From Marinicella meishanensis (GTDB lineage Bacteria; Pseudomonadota; Gammaproteobacteria; Xanthomonadales; Marinicellaceae): a stretch of 64,000 nucleotides of DNA. Shown piece after piece: positions 41,849 through 51,388 of this stretch. The number at the start of each line of letters is the position of its first letter. Position 1 is the first letter of the stretch. The translations under genes were made by a program, and so were the position numbers. The notes beneath the pieces are model-generated. The model ran no database searches. It saw only the letters and a list, made by a program, of their open reading frames with translations, and was not told where the DNA came from. The stretch lies in assembly GCF_019931145.1 (NCBI RefSeq), contig NZ_JAIOUV010000002.1:186001-250000 (forward strand), written 5' to 3'.

Positions 41849-43648
41849 ATGAATATATTCGCCAAAAAGTACCACAAATCCGCCGCCTTGAACAAGGCGC
41901 CCAAATCTGAATCACCCGTCAAAGCCACCAAATCAAGCACATTGACCACCAAGTCTACGCCCAGTTTGTCAATCAAACCGGGGGACTTGGATGGCAGCAT
42001 CGCCACGCCCAACCTCACCCACCGGGTGCTGAGCAAAATGGCCTTTGGCCCCAGGGCCGCAGACATTGACCACATCAACAGCCTGCCAGGCGCCACCGAG
42101 ATGGACCGAATTTTGGCTTACATTGATGAGCAACTGGACCCAGCCACCATTGACGACAGCGCGGTGGACCTGATGCTGAACCAAGGATTTTCCACCTTGA
42201 ACAAAACCCAACAACAATTCTTCCAGGAACACGTTCACATCCCCGGTGGTGAAGACATTCCCTGGGACGTGCACATCCGCCCAGGTCGCGAAACAATTTA
42301 TGCCGCCTTCATCCGCGGCATCAACAGCAACCGACAGCTGTTTGAAATGATGGCCGACTTTTGGCACAACCACTTCAATGTGTACATCGAAGGGGACAAC
42401 ATCCAACCGATGTTTGTGCACTATGACCGCGACGTCATCCGACCCAATGCCTTGGGTAATTTTCGCGACATGTTATACGAGGTGACCCGCTCCAATGCCA
42501 TGTTGTCTTACCTTGGTAATGGCGTCAATGAACAATCGGCCCCGAATGAAAACTATGCCCGAGAACTGCTGGAACTGCACACCATCAGCGCCAAAAATTA
42601 TTTTGGCCACATGCCTTGGGATGATGTGCCGGTTGATGGCCAAGGTCGACGCACCGGCTACGTCGAAGCCGATGTGCTGGAGTTGTCCCGGGCTTTGACC
42701 GGGTGGTCTTTCTCCGGCGCCTCCTGGCAAGACTACCAATACCTGTATGACCCACCACCGATCAACCTCAACCTGGCCCCCACTGGCTTGTTCATGTTCC
42801 GCTCTGACTGGCATGACCAAGGTGTGAAACGGGTCATGGGAGTGGACTTCTTTTATGATTCCAATGACCCGGAAAAAGACGTCAATGACATCCTTGACAT
42901 GTTGGCCGAGCACCCCGCCACTGCCGAGTTCCTGGCCACCAAATTGTGTCGCCGTTTCATCGCCGATGAACCGCCGGCTGGGGTGGTGAGCCAAGTGGCC
43001 GATGCCCTGCAGCAAAATTGGCAAGCCAGCGATCAAATCAAAATCGCCATGGAAGTGTTGCTCAAATCGACTGAGTTTTTGAACACCTGGGGCGAAAAAA
43101 TCAAACGGCCCTTTGAACGCACCATGGCCGCCTTGCGCCAGATTGAATACAACTTCAGTTTCGACCCCACCAATGAATATGCCAGCTGGCACCACTGGGG
43201 TTTTCAGGACTCTGGCCAACCGCCCTTTGGTTGGACTTCGCCCAACGGCTACCCCGATGTCAAAGCCCATTGGCTGGGCGCCTCCAGCAACATGTCAACC
43301 TGGAAATTCATCCAATGGACCAGCCGCTTTCGCGATGGCAACAACGGTGATGTGCCGTTCAACAACATCCTGAACATCACCGCCAACGGCATCCCCAATG
43401 CCAGTGACCGCACCGCCAACAACCTGGTGAATTTCTGGTATGAACGGGCTTGTGGCTTTCCACCCGATCCGGGCGTGCAAAGCAAGCTGGCCGAGTTCAT
43501 GTCATACGATGACAACACCAACCCGGTCGTGGGTGACTTGAATGCGCCGATTGACATCTACAGCAATGACTGGCCAGGCTACAACAGCGAACGGTTGTTT
43601 GCGGTGGTGTCCACCATTTTTCTGACCGCAGAATTCAGTTACCGATAA
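41849..43648 (+). CDS. DUF1800 family protein
   Basis: A full-length 599-residue DUF1800 protein: HRVLSKMAFGPRAADI near 55, FWHNHFNVYIEGDNI near 170, NENYARELLELHTISA near 230, ELSRALTGWSF near 275, and a C-terminal block ending LTAEFSYR. The first 50 residues are Lys/Ser/Thr-rich without a clear signal peptide. It is followed after 10 bases by DUF1501, the standard partner. Biochemistry is unknown; the pair is thought to be exported or envelope-associated. Confidence 0.9.
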   Translation: MNIFAKKYHKSAALNKAPKSESPVKATKSSTLTTKSTPSLSIKPGDLDGSIATPNLTHRVLSKMAFGPRAADIDHINSLPGATEMDRILAYIDEQLDPATIDDSAVDLMLNQGFSTLNKTQQQFFQEHVHIPGGEDIPWDVHIRPGRETIYAAFIRGINSNRQLFEMMADFWHNHFNVYIEGDNIQPMFVHYDRDVIRPNALGNFRDMLYEVTRSNAMLSYLGNGVNEQSAPNENYARELLELHTISAKNYFGHMPWDDVPVDGQGRRTGYVEADVLELSRALTGWSFSGASWQDYQYLYDPPPINLNLAPTGLFMFRSDWHDQGVKRVMGVDFFYDSNDPEKDVNDILDMLAEHPATAEFLATKLCRRFIADEPPAGVVSQVADALQQNWQASDQIKIAMEVLLKSTEFLNTWGEKIKRPFERTMAALRQIEYNFSFDPTNEYASWHHWGFQDSGQPPFGWTSPNGYPDVKAHWLGASSNMSTWKFIQWTSRFRDGNNGDVPFNNILNITANGIPNASDRTANNLVNFWYERACGFPPDPGVQSKLAEFMSYDDNTNPVVGDLNAPIDIYSNDWPGYNSERLFAVVSTIFLTAEFSYR

Positions 43649-43658
43649 GGAGCAGACC

Positions 43659-44984
43659 ATGAAAAAAGTGAATCGAAGAAATTTCCTCAAAGGCAGCGGC
43701 CTGATCAGCGTGGCCGGCATGGGTGGCTTACAACTGGGTTTTGCCAACACCTTATTGCGTGGCGGCTCCAATGGCGGTGGCCGCGACTTGTTGGTCTATG
43801 TGTTCCTCAATGGCGGCATGGATGGCTTGAACATGGTGCCTCCGAGGTCTGGCCCTGACTACATCCAATACCGCGATGTGTTGCGTCCCAATTTACACAT
43901 TCCCAATTCCATGTCCTTGGCCCTGAATGGTCAAACGGCCTTCGGCATGCACCCTTCAGCCAGTGGTTTGGCCACCTTATTCAACCAAGACAAGATGGCC
44001 ATCATCCATGCCACGGGCCTGTTGGAGGCCAACCGCTCTCATTTTGAAGCCACCAAATACATGGAACTGGGCACCCAAGGCATCTCCGGCCTGGACACCG
44101 GCTGGTTAACCCGCTATTTCAACTCGTCATTGCACACCCCGGATGATGCGGTGATGCCTTCCATCGTGCCTTCTTACAACAACACCGACGCGGTGTTGGG
44201 TGACCCCACGGCGCTGGTCATGGCCAACCCCCAGGAATTCGCCTTGTCCGACGGGCATTGGGCCTGGGAAGAGTCGATGCAAAACATCCTGACCCAACTC
44301 AGCGCCAACCCCACCACCTTGGAACAACTGGTGGCCCACCAAACCCTGAATGCGTCGGCCATCATCCAAGCCATCGATTGGGACAACTATGTGCCCGGCA
44401 ATGGCGCGGTGTATCCAGAAAGCTTTTTGGGCGATCAATTGCGCACCGTGGCGCAGTTGTACAAGAACGACGTCAACCTGGAAGTGGCCTATGTGCCCAC
44501 CGGCGGCTGGGACACCCACGTGGGTCAAGGCACCGGCACCCAGGGTCAATTTGCCGATTTGACGGCCAATTTATCCGCTGGCTTGTATGCCCTGTACCAG
44601 GATTTGACCGCCACCCACAATGGCCGTTTCACCATCGTGGTGCACACCGAATTCGGTCGTCGGGCCTACCAAAACAGTGACAACAGCACCGACCATGGCT
44701 ATGGCAACCCGATGTTTGTGATTGGGGATGAGGTCAATGGTGGCTTCTATGGCCAATTCCCCGGCTTGGCCCCCAACCAATTGTTCGAGGGTGGTGACGT
44801 CGATGTGACGGTGGATTACCGCGATGTGGTCAGTGAGGTGTTGATCAAACGCCAACAAAATCGGTTCCTGGGTTACATCTTCCCGGACTACACCGATTAC
44901 ACCCCATTGGGCCTGATCAATGGCAGCGACTTACCGCCGATCTATGATTTGGATTACGATCCGATCTTTGCCAGCGGCTTTTGA
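43659..44984 (+). CDS. DUF1501 family protein, Tat-exported
   Basis: A 441-residue protein with a twin-arginine leader (N5-R6-R7-N-F-L-K). The core has the DUF1501 signatures LLVYVFLNGGMDGLNMVPP, FGMHPSASGLATLFNQ, ATGLLEANRSHFEATKYME, TGGWDTHVGQG and HTEFGRRAYQNSDNSTDHGYGNPMFVIG, consistent with an alkaline-phosphatase-like fold. It ends DPIFASGF, close to the tails of three other secreted proteins here. AAGGAG lies 7 bases ahead of the ATG. Partner of the preceding DUF1800 gene. Confidence 0.9.
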   Translation: MKKVNRRNFLKGSGLISVAGMGGLQLGFANTLLRGGSNGGGRDLLVYVFLNGGMDGLNMVPPRSGPDYIQYRDVLRPNLHIPNSMSLALNGQTAFGMHPSASGLATLFNQDKMAIIHATGLLEANRSHFEATKYMELGTQGISGLDTGWLTRYFNSSLHTPDDAVMPSIVPSYNNTDAVLGDPTALVMANPQEFALSDGHWAWEESMQNILTQLSANPTTLEQLVAHQTLNASAIIQAIDWDNYVPGNGAVYPESFLGDQLRTVAQLYKNDVNLEVAYVPTGGWDTHVGQGTGTQGQFADLTANLSAGLYALYQDLTATHNGRFTIVVHTEFGRRAYQNSDNSTDHGYGNPMFVIGDEVNGGFYGQFPGLAPNQLFEGGDVDVTVDYRDVVSEVLIKRQQNRFLGYIFPDYTDYTPLGLINGSDLPPIYDLDYDPIFASGF

Positions 44985-44988
44985 TCCA

Positions 44989-45855
44989 TCATTTTAATTG
45001 CCAGGCATCAACCCAACGGGTAGAGACCGGCACCATGTCAAAGTCGCTGACCAAGCGCTGGTGAAAATCGGACAAATGGGCGGCCCCATAAAAGATGGCG
45101 AAAGACTGGGCGTTTTTCGCCATTTCTCGTTGCAGCACTTGCAGCGCTTTTTTGTTGCGTTCGGCGACAATGGTCGACCCTTCTGAACCCTCCAGGGCTT
45201 GCATCAGGTCAGTGGAATTGGCCAATTCTTTGGCCATCACTGTTTTCAAAGCGTTTTGCCGGTCGGAGGAAACCAGGGCCATCAACAGCTCCAGATCACT
45301 GGCGGTGGATTGACCACTGAGTTGTTGGGACAAACTGGCCCGCCACATGTTGAACATCATGCTGAAAATCGATTCGCCTTTGTCATCCATGCTTTTTTGG
45401 AATTCTTCGGGGGTGAAATCGGCATGCACAAAATGTTGGCTGGTGTAATCGACTTCTTCCATCTGGTAAGACAAGCCCAACAGGTCTTTCAAACCGACTT
45501 GAATCTTGGACAAGGTGCCAGTGGTGGCCACCCCGCCTTTGGGAATCACGGTGCCTTCGGGGGCCACCAATTCATACAACACCACGTCATATTGTTTGAA
45601 CAAGTCATTCAATTCCTGGTAGTAGCGCTGGTCACCAACATGCACGGCACCAACCAAATCAACGGTTTGCTCACCGCCGGTGCGTGGTTGGTAACGCACA
45701 ATGGACACCTGTAAAGCTTTGTTGCCAGGTTCATCAACAAACTGAATGAATTCGGGGGTTTGGTCTGGGGTTTGGTAGGCTTGGGCTGCTGGCAAGAGCG
45801 CCATCAACAGGCAGCTGCTGAACCAAATAACCGCGTTGTGCTTGAGTGACTTCAT
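44989..45855 (-). CDS. Exported TraB/TIKI-like family protein
   Basis: A 288-residue exported protein (signal peptide about 1-27). VDLVGAVHVGDQRYYQELNDLFKQYDVVLYELV is the TraB/PrgY/TIKI-type block (read in segments) with conserved His and Glu; a matching C-terminal FAIFYGAAHLSDFHQRL carries the second His pair. Animal TIKI members are metalloproteases; bacterial ones are mostly uncharacterised. The start at ATG 45855 gives a clean leader; an upstream in-frame ATG at 45882 adds nine polar residues. Confidence 0.8.
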   Translation of the reverse strand: MKSLKHNAVIWFSSCLLMALLPAAQAYQTPDQTPEFIQFVDEPGNKALQVSIVRYQPRTGGEQTVDLVGAVHVGDQRYYQELNDLFKQYDVVLYELVAPEGTVIPKGGVATTGTLSKIQVGLKDLLGLSYQMEEVDYTSQHFVHADFTPEEFQKSMDDKGESIFSMMFNMWRASLSQQLSGQSTASDLELLMALVSSDRQNALKTVMAKELANSTDLMQALEGSEGSTIVAERNKKALQVLQREMAKNAQSFAIFYGAAHLSDFHQRLVSDFDMVPVSTRWVDAWQLK

Positions 45856-45899
45856 GGTGTTATCGCTGTGTGTATAGGTCAAGATGTGGGGACAAACCG

Positions 45900-46103
45900 T
45901 CAGGCGTCAATGTCTGGAATCAACATATTTTCATAACAGATCAGCATGTCTTTGATCAGCAACTTGCGTTTTTTTAAGCGTTTGATCTTCAACTCATCGA
46001 CTTCCCCGGAGTTGATCAGCACCTTGATGATTTCATCCAGTTCACGGTGTTCGTTTTGTAATTCGGACATCCGTTGTACGATTTCACTTTGACTCAATGT
46101 CAT
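45900..46103 (-). CDS. YdcH-like DUF465 small protein
   Basis: A 67-residue helical-hairpin protein: [15 protein letters not shown], then [16 protein letters not shown], the DUF465 pattern. Function in other bacteria is not established. Divergent from ttcA. Confidence 0.85.
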   Translation of the reverse strand: MTLSQSEIVQRMSELQNEHRELDEIIKVLINSGEVDELKIKRLKKRKLLIKDMLICYENMLIPDIDA

Positions 46104-46110
46104 GCCGATT

Positions 46111-46138
46111 TTGAAATATTGTTTGACTGAGATAAAAT
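46111..46138 (+). promoter_or_regulatory. Promoter for ttcA
   Basis: TTGAAA (46111-46116) and TAAAAT (46133-46138) are separated by 16 bases. The expected start of transcription, near 46145, lies after the ATG at 46102 and so supports the later ttcA start. Confidence 0.6.
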
Positions 46139-46179
46139 TCTACCGCATCATTCAACACTTTTCCCCATTTATCATCAAT

Positions 46180-46995
46180 ATGCATCACGACCACGGCCCC
46201 ATGATCCAGCTGGAACATAAACTCAGGCGCCAAATGGCCAAAGCCTCGGGGGATTTTGGTCTGCTGGAAGCCGGCGATCGCATCATGGTCTGTTTGTCCG
46301 GTGGCAAAGATTCCTATGCCATGTTGTCACTGCTGCAGTTGATCCAGCGCAAAGCCCCTTTCTCCTTCGAAATGATCGCGGTCAATTTGGACCAAAAGCA
46401 ACCGGGCATTCCCGCGCATGTGTTGCCGAACTATTTGACCGAATTGGGGGTGCCCTTCCACATCATCGAAGAAGACACCTACTCGATCGTCAAAGAGATC
46501 ATCCCTGAAGGCAAAACCACCTGCGGCTTGTGCTCGCGTTTGCGGCGCGGCATTTTGTACCGCGTGGCCGACGAATTGAACTGCAACAAGATTGCCTTGG
46601 GTCACCATCAGGATGACAGCGTGGAAACTTTGTTTTTGAACCTGTTCTTTGGCGCCAAACTCAAAGCCATGCCGCCCAAATTGCGCAGTGACGATGGCCA
46701 GCATGTGGTGATTCGTCCCATGGCTTACATCCGCGAACGCGACTTGATTCAATACGCCGAATACAAAGCCTACCCGATCATCCCCTGCAACCTCTGTGGC
46801 TCCCAAGAAAACCTGCAACGCCAGGCGATCAAACTCATGCTGCAACAATGGGACCAAATCAACCCAGGTCGGGTCGACAACATCGCCAAAGCCATGAGCC
46901 ATGTGGTGCCCTCGCACCTGGCAGACCCTGAGCTGTATGATTTCAAATCATTGCAGCGATCAGATTGGTTGCAATTGGTCAAACAGCAAAACTGA
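46180..46995 (+). CDS. ttcA: tRNA 2-thiocytidine(32) synthetase TtcA
   Basis: Thiolates C32 of certain tRNAs using an iron-sulfur cluster. Features with this start: PP-loop S40-G-G-K-D-S45, C115-x-x-C118 (CGLC) and C203-x-x-C206 (CNLC), and [19 protein letters not shown]. An ATG at 46102 would add 26 unconserved residues and lies upstream of the apparent promoter, so 46180 is preferred; 46201 is also possible. Length of 271 fits the family. Confidence 0.92.
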   Translation: MHHDHGPMIQLEHKLRRQMAKASGDFGLLEAGDRIMVCLSGGKDSYAMLSLLQLIQRKAPFSFEMIAVNLDQKQPGIPAHVLPNYLTELGVPFHIIEEDTYSIVKEIIPEGKTTCGLCSRLRRGILYRVADELNCNKIALGHHQDDSVETLFLNLFFGAKLKAMPPKLRSDDGQHVVIRPMAYIRERDLIQYAEYKAYPIIPCNLCGSQENLQRQAIKLMLQQWDQINPGRVDNIAKAMSHVVPSHLADPELYDFKSLQRSDWLQLVKQQN

Positions 46996-47080
46996 ATCCG
47001 ACCCAATCTTTTTATGAATTTGGCTGCATGAAGACGCCCATTGACTGCAGCAAGCATGACTGGCTTGGGTTTGTGGCTTA

Positions 47081-47101
47081 AGGTGTTTGCATCAAACACC
47101 T
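47081..47101. promoter_or_regulatory. Perfect palindrome upstream of the M28 peptidase gene
   Basis: AGGTGTTTG and CAAACACCT form a perfect 9-bp inverted repeat around CAT, ending 9 bases before the ATG at 47111. It could be an operator or an mRNA hairpin that hides the ribosome site. Confidence 0.35.
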
Positions 47102-47110
47102 GATCAAATC

Positions 47111-48766
47111 ATGAAAAAACTCACCCTCATCGGGCTGCTGTTGACAGGCATCAGCCAAGCCAACATCCCCATCAATCCTGGTTTGGCCGGCACTTGGCAC
47201 AACAACGCGGTGCCGGGGCAAGGCCTGTTCATCGATGTGATTCCTGAAGGCCAGGTGTTGTTTGCGGGCTGGTTCACTTATGTGCCCGATGGCGCGGACC
47301 CCCACGCCCCTTACTGGCTGACCTTACAAGGCGTGTATCAGGATTCGGTGGCTGAACTGTCCATTTTTCGCACCGACAACGGCTTGTTCAATACCGCCAC
47401 CGCCGTCAACAATGTTCAAGTGGGCCTGGGCACCCTGTCCTTCACCAGTTGCACCAGCGCTGAGCTGACCTTTCAACTGGACGAATTCAACCTCAGTGAC
47501 ACCATCCCGTTGAACCGGGTGACCCCCGATGTGTCCTGTGCCGATTACGTGGAGAACAGCCCACCCCAGCTGAGTCAATTGAATTACCCACCTTCGGTGA
47601 CCAATGTCCTCGTCACCGAAGGTGAAGGCGGTGTTCGCATCGAATTTGATCTGGCCGATGCCGAGCAAGATTTCCTGGACCTGTCATTCCAAGCCCTGGG
47701 CCCCAACAACCAGGTTTATGAGATTCCAGCGGCCCACCTCAGCGGTCATGTCAGCTATCCCGTGCTGACCGGAGAGCGCAAGTCCGTGGTGTGGCACCAC
47801 ACCCAAGACTTGGGCTTTCAAGCGTTGGGGTTGGCTGAGGTTCAAATCAAAGTGGTGGCAGATGACCGCCAATACAGCACCCTCCAAGCCATCGTTGATG
47901 CGGTCAGCGAGCAGCGCCTGATGGCCGACATCGCCGCCCTGGAAGGCGTGCGACACCACCAATTTGGCCCCCAAGGCTTGGCCACAGCACGCAATTACAT
48001 CCGCCAACAAATGGCCACCGGGCCCATTGTGATGACCGAACAACCGTTCAATCAGATTGGAGCCACTGGCATCAATTTGATCGGCACCTTACCGGCGCAA
48101 ACGGACACCAATGCGGTGTACATCATCGACGGCCATTACGACACTGTGGGCGGCACCCCAGGGGCCGATGACAACGCCACCGGCACTGCGGGCATGTTGG
48201 AGGCGCTGCGGGTGTTGTCGCAATTCAACAGCCAAGCCCACCTCAAATTCATTGGCTTTGACCAAGAAGAACTGGGCTTGCTCGGCGCCCGTTTCTATGC
48301 CAACAACAAAGACCCGAATGAGGACATCCGGGGTTTGCTCAATTTTGAGATGATCGGTTACACCTGTCGGGGTCAGGCTGAATGCGTGAATTTTCCCAAT
48401 GCCGACACCTCCATTTACAACATCAAGAGCCACTTTGCCAACACCCTCAGTGACACCTTCATGCAAGTCGGTGCCACCCACGTGCCCGAATTGAAAATCA
48501 CTGCCGTCACCGATGACGGTGATTTCAATTTTCGCCGCAGTGACCACGCCCCATTCTGGGATTTGGGGGTCGACGCCTTGTTTTTGACCGATGGGGCCAA
48601 TTTCCGCACGCCGCATTACCACCAAAGCACCGATCGCCTGGCGACCCTGGACACCGCCTTCATGACCCAGGTGGTGAAAACGGCGGTGGGTACGGTGGCC
48701 ACTTTGGCCGGCGTCAATCACCAAGGTGCTGCAACCAGCCCAAGCATCACCCTCAGCAACGACTGA
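47111..48766 (+). CDS. Secreted M28 aminopeptidase with N-terminal unnamed domain
   Basis: A 551-residue protein. Residues 1-17 are a signal peptide. Residues 18-145 are the same domain as at 1467 (INPGLAGTWHN, GQGLFIDVIPEG, FAGWFTYVPDG, FTSC, closing LNRVTPDVSC). About 150-255 is a linker beta domain. Residues 265-540 are an M28 metallopeptidase: DGHYDTVGGTPGADDNATG with zinc His and Asp, FDQEELGLLGARFY with the catalytic Glu, LNFEMIGY, and SDHAPFWDLG. ATG 47111 is used over an earlier in-frame ATG at 47087, which lies within the palindrome. Confidence 0.88.
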   Translation: MKKLTLIGLLLTGISQANIPINPGLAGTWHNNAVPGQGLFIDVIPEGQVLFAGWFTYVPDGADPHAPYWLTLQGVYQDSVAELSIFRTDNGLFNTATAVNNVQVGLGTLSFTSCTSAELTFQLDEFNLSDTIPLNRVTPDVSCADYVENSPPQLSQLNYPPSVTNVLVTEGEGGVRIEFDLADAEQDFLDLSFQALGPNNQVYEIPAAHLSGHVSYPVLTGERKSVVWHHTQDLGFQALGLAEVQIKVVADDRQYSTLQAIVDAVSEQRLMADIAALEGVRHHQFGPQGLATARNYIRQQMATGPIVMTEQPFNQIGATGINLIGTLPAQTDTNAVYIIDGHYDTVGGTPGADDNATGTAGMLEALRVLSQFNSQAHLKFIGFDQEELGLLGARFYANNKDPNEDIRGLLNFEMIGYTCRGQAECVNFPNADTSIYNIKSHFANTLSDTFMQVGATHVPELKITAVTDDGDFNFRRSDHAPFWDLGVDALFLTDGANFRTPHYHQSTDRLATLDTAFMTQVVKTAVGTVATLAGVNHQGAATSPSITLSND

Positions 48767-48811
48767 ATCACCCATGGACAAGCCATTCACAATCGAACAT
48801 AATCTTTGATC

Positions 48812-49699
48812 ATGCAAACCATCAAACGCCACCCCAGTAACACCTTCATCATCGTTTTTGCGGCCATCACCTGTGCCTCAATGATGGTGTTTGAAGCCGC
48901 CCAGCAATTGTTTTACGTGCGCCTGTACGAAATCAGCCTCACCGCCACCTTTCTCGATTTGTTCACCTCACAAATTCGCAAGTGGCTGTTGTTTTTGCTG
49001 TTTGCCATCCCTTTGTGGTGGCACATCAAAAAACTGGCAGACTTGGATGAACTGCATGTCACAGACATTTTAAAGACCATTGGTTTGATCTTTGTGTTGT
49101 TGTTCGCGGTCATACTCAGTATGTCAGTGGTTGAAATTGCCATCGTTGGAGATGCCTTTACTGCACACCGCATTTGGGCTGAATATTTCACCTTTTACAC
49201 CTTCCAAAAAGTGCCCACCTATGTGTTTGGCTACACTTTTTTGTCCATGGTGTTTTATTTACACAGCAAGAACAACCAATTGACGGTGCAGGTGCTGAAA
49301 CTCAGTGAATTAACGCAAAAAGACCTGAACATGTACTACCAGCACAAGGCCGCACAAGACCAAAACACTTCGGTGCTGAAAATCAAAGTGGGCAACACCT
49401 ATAAAATCGTTTCCATCGAAGACATTGATTGGATCGAGGCCGATGATTACTGCGTCAACATCCATTGTCAAGAGCAAGACATGGTGTATTCCATGCGTGC
49501 CACCCTAAAGTCGCTGGAAGCCATGTTACCGCCCAATTTCCTGCGGGTGCACCGCAGTGCCATAGTCAACATGGATGGGGTGGAGGCTTATCAAACCAAA
49601 GGTTCGGGACTGATCACCCTCAAGTCAGGCGATGAAATCGCGGTGGCCCAAAGTAAGATCAAAGCGATCAAAGAATTCTTTGCGGTGGAACAAGGCTGA
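48812..49699 (+). CDS. Membrane-bound LytTR-family transcription regulator
   Basis: A 295-residue protein with four membrane helices in the first 160 residues, a short coiled segment (LTVQVLKLSELTQKDL), and a C-terminal LytTR DNA-binding domain (KIVSIEDIDWIEADDYCVNIH near 200, FLRVHRSAIVNMDGVEAY near 248, AVAQSKIKAIKEFF at the end). No receiver domain is present, so signal sensing is presumably by the membrane part. It starts 45 bases after the M28 gene. Confidence 0.87.
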   Translation: MQTIKRHPSNTFIIVFAAITCASMMVFEAAQQLFYVRLYEISLTATFLDLFTSQIRKWLLFLLFAIPLWWHIKKLADLDELHVTDILKTIGLIFVLLFAVILSMSVVEIAIVGDAFTAHRIWAEYFTFYTFQKVPTYVFGYTFLSMVFYLHSKNNQLTVQVLKLSELTQKDLNMYYQHKAAQDQNTSVLKIKVGNTYKIVSIEDIDWIEADDYCVNIHCQEQDMVYSMRATLKSLEAMLPPNFLRVHRSAIVNMDGVEAYQTKGSGLITLKSGDEIAVAQSKIKAIKEFFAVEQG

Positions 49700-49718
49700 C
49701 CGGTGGCAGCGCCACCGG
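49700..49718 (+). terminator. GC-rich hairpin after the LytTR gene
   Basis: CCGGTGGC and GCCACCGG form an 8-bp stem with a 3-base loop directly at the stop. There is no T-run, so Rho-independent termination is not certain. Confidence 0.4.
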
Positions 49719-49746
49719 CCAGGCCAATGTCATGATCTGGCCATAT

Positions 49747-51066
49747 TCATTCGGCCAACAGCGACTCACACCAAATATCCGGCGTGATGCGTTGCAAGTC
49801 CATGCCACCGGATGGCGCCCCTGGGGCATCAAATTCATAATCCAATCGGGCCTCGAAACAGCTGAAAAACTCCAACCGCAAGCTACCCACCGCTTCGGTG
49901 GTCACCGGCACATCGAGGTTGAACTGGCCACCAGATGACCTGAAGATCGGCATCTCCAACACCGCACCGTTGGCCGAACCGGAGGCCGTGAACCAGCGGT
50001 TTTGTCTGGAACCAAAACCATCCAGTTCGGTGTCTGGATCGGCCGCTTGATCGTTATGAGTGAACCAAAACAACACCGCATCTGGCTGACCATCGGTCAG
50101 GATGATATCCAGCACCACCCCCTGGGCACTGGCGGCCGGATCCACCCAGGATCCTGCCAATCCGGCATTGATCAGAAAGTCATTGCTGGGGACGCTGGTG
50201 TCCGGGGCAATTTTGCGGATTGGGATCGGCACAAAAGTCTGTAAAGAGGTGCCGGTGACATACAATTCACCCGTCGGTCGGTGCACGCCAATGCCATTGG
50301 GTCTGGAAAAAGTGGCTTCCAACAAGGGCCCATCGCCTTGACCATCGATGCCGGTGCCGGCATAGGTGGTGACGTTGCCAGCGAAATCGACCCGATAGAC
50401 TTTGTGCGCGGTGCGCCCCAACACGTAGTAGTGATCACCTGACAACTCCAAATGCCCACCACCGCCCGGGATGGTCGCAAACAAAGACACATTACCCGAC
50501 AAATCCATGCGGAAAATGTTGCCCGTTTGCCAAGCCAACACATACAGGGCTTGATCATGCCCCCAAACCAAACCATTGGCACAACCGCCTTGGATGAAGC
50601 CCACGGTTTGGGCACTGCCACCGACCAAGCGGCTGATGCGGTTGGCGGAGCATTCGGCCACATACAGGTTGTTGTTGTCATCCACCGCCAGTCCCACCGG
50701 GCCGGCCAAACCACTGTTGACCACGGTTGGGCTGCCATTGGCACTGATGCGGTACACATCACCCCCATTGAAGGTCGCGGCGTAGAGGTCACCACTGGCA
50801 TCCATGACGATGCCTGATGGGGCAAAACTCAGGCCGGAGGCAAACACCGATGCCTGCCCGTCTGGGGTGATTTTCACCATGGTGGTGCCATTGCCCGCTG
50901 AGGGGATGCCAAAGTCGTTGATGAACACATCACCATTGTCGGCCACAAAAATATCACCATTGGCACGGGCTTCAGAAAATGTGGTAACCACCCAATCATC
51001 TTCTTGCGCCAGTCCCACCCCACAGACCATAACCAGGTACAGTGCCCATCGTTTCATTGCTGCCAT
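49747..51066 (-). CDS. Secreted NHL-repeat propeller with C-terminal unnamed domain
   Basis: A 439-residue exported protein; GAGG lies 6 bases before ATG 51066. Residues 22-300 hold NHL-type repeats (PSGIVMDASGDLYAATF, PVGLAVDDNNNLYVAEC, PNGIGVHRPTGELYVTG). Residues 305-439 are the domain seen at 1467, 752 and 47111: INAGLAGSWVDP, ASAQGVVLDI, VLFWFTHN, RWFTASG, FFSC and a closing LQRITPDIWC. The propeller may bind a ligand; no enzyme motif is visible. Confidence 0.8.
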   Translation of the reverse strand: MAAMKRWALYLVMVCGVGLAQEDDWVVTTFSEARANGDIFVADNGDVFINDFGIPSAGNGTTMVKITPDGQASVFASGLSFAPSGIVMDASGDLYAATFNGGDVYRISANGSPTVVNSGLAGPVGLAVDDNNNLYVAECSANRISRLVGGSAQTVGFIQGGCANGLVWGHDQALYVLAWQTGNIFRMDLSGNVSLFATIPGGGGHLELSGDHYYVLGRTAHKVYRVDFAGNVTTYAGTGIDGQGDGPLLEATFSRPNGIGVHRPTGELYVTGTSLQTFVPIPIRKIAPDTSVPSNDFLINAGLAGSWVDPAASAQGVVLDIILTDGQPDAVLFWFTHNDQAADPDTELDGFGSRQNRWFTASGSANGAVLEMPIFRSSGGQFNLDVPVTTEAVGSLRLEFFSCFEARLDYEFDAPGAPSGGMDLQRITPDIWCESLLAE

Positions 51067-51388
51067 TGTTTACCTCAAAACTGTTAAGAACCAACAAGAT
51101 AGCAAATAGCCTGGGACATAGGGACCCCATTGCAGCGACCCTCCAAGGCCATGCAGTGACTGGTGTGAGCTTGCAAGCAATTGGGGCGTTTTTGCAGGGA
51201 ATGACACTGACGATCTTGGGCACTTGGCTTGGCCAGAGGCTGCCAAGCCCACCGGCTTGGGCCCAATTGCCCCAAAATGGGCTGTTTTTCTGCGCTTTGG
51301 CGACATTTCAGTCCAATCGGTTGTGGTCAAGCGGTGACAGCCGGTATGATGAAGTTACATTAATTGACAGACACCACCGGGGAAAACG
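51067..51388. other. 322-bp intergenic region with a promoter for the toroid gene
   Basis: No gene is supported here. TTGTGG (51321-51326) and TATGAT (51345-51350), 18 bases apart, are a plausible promoter for the gene at 51389, whose ATG is preceded by GGGGA. The rest shows no clear repeat or RNA. Confidence 0.5.
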
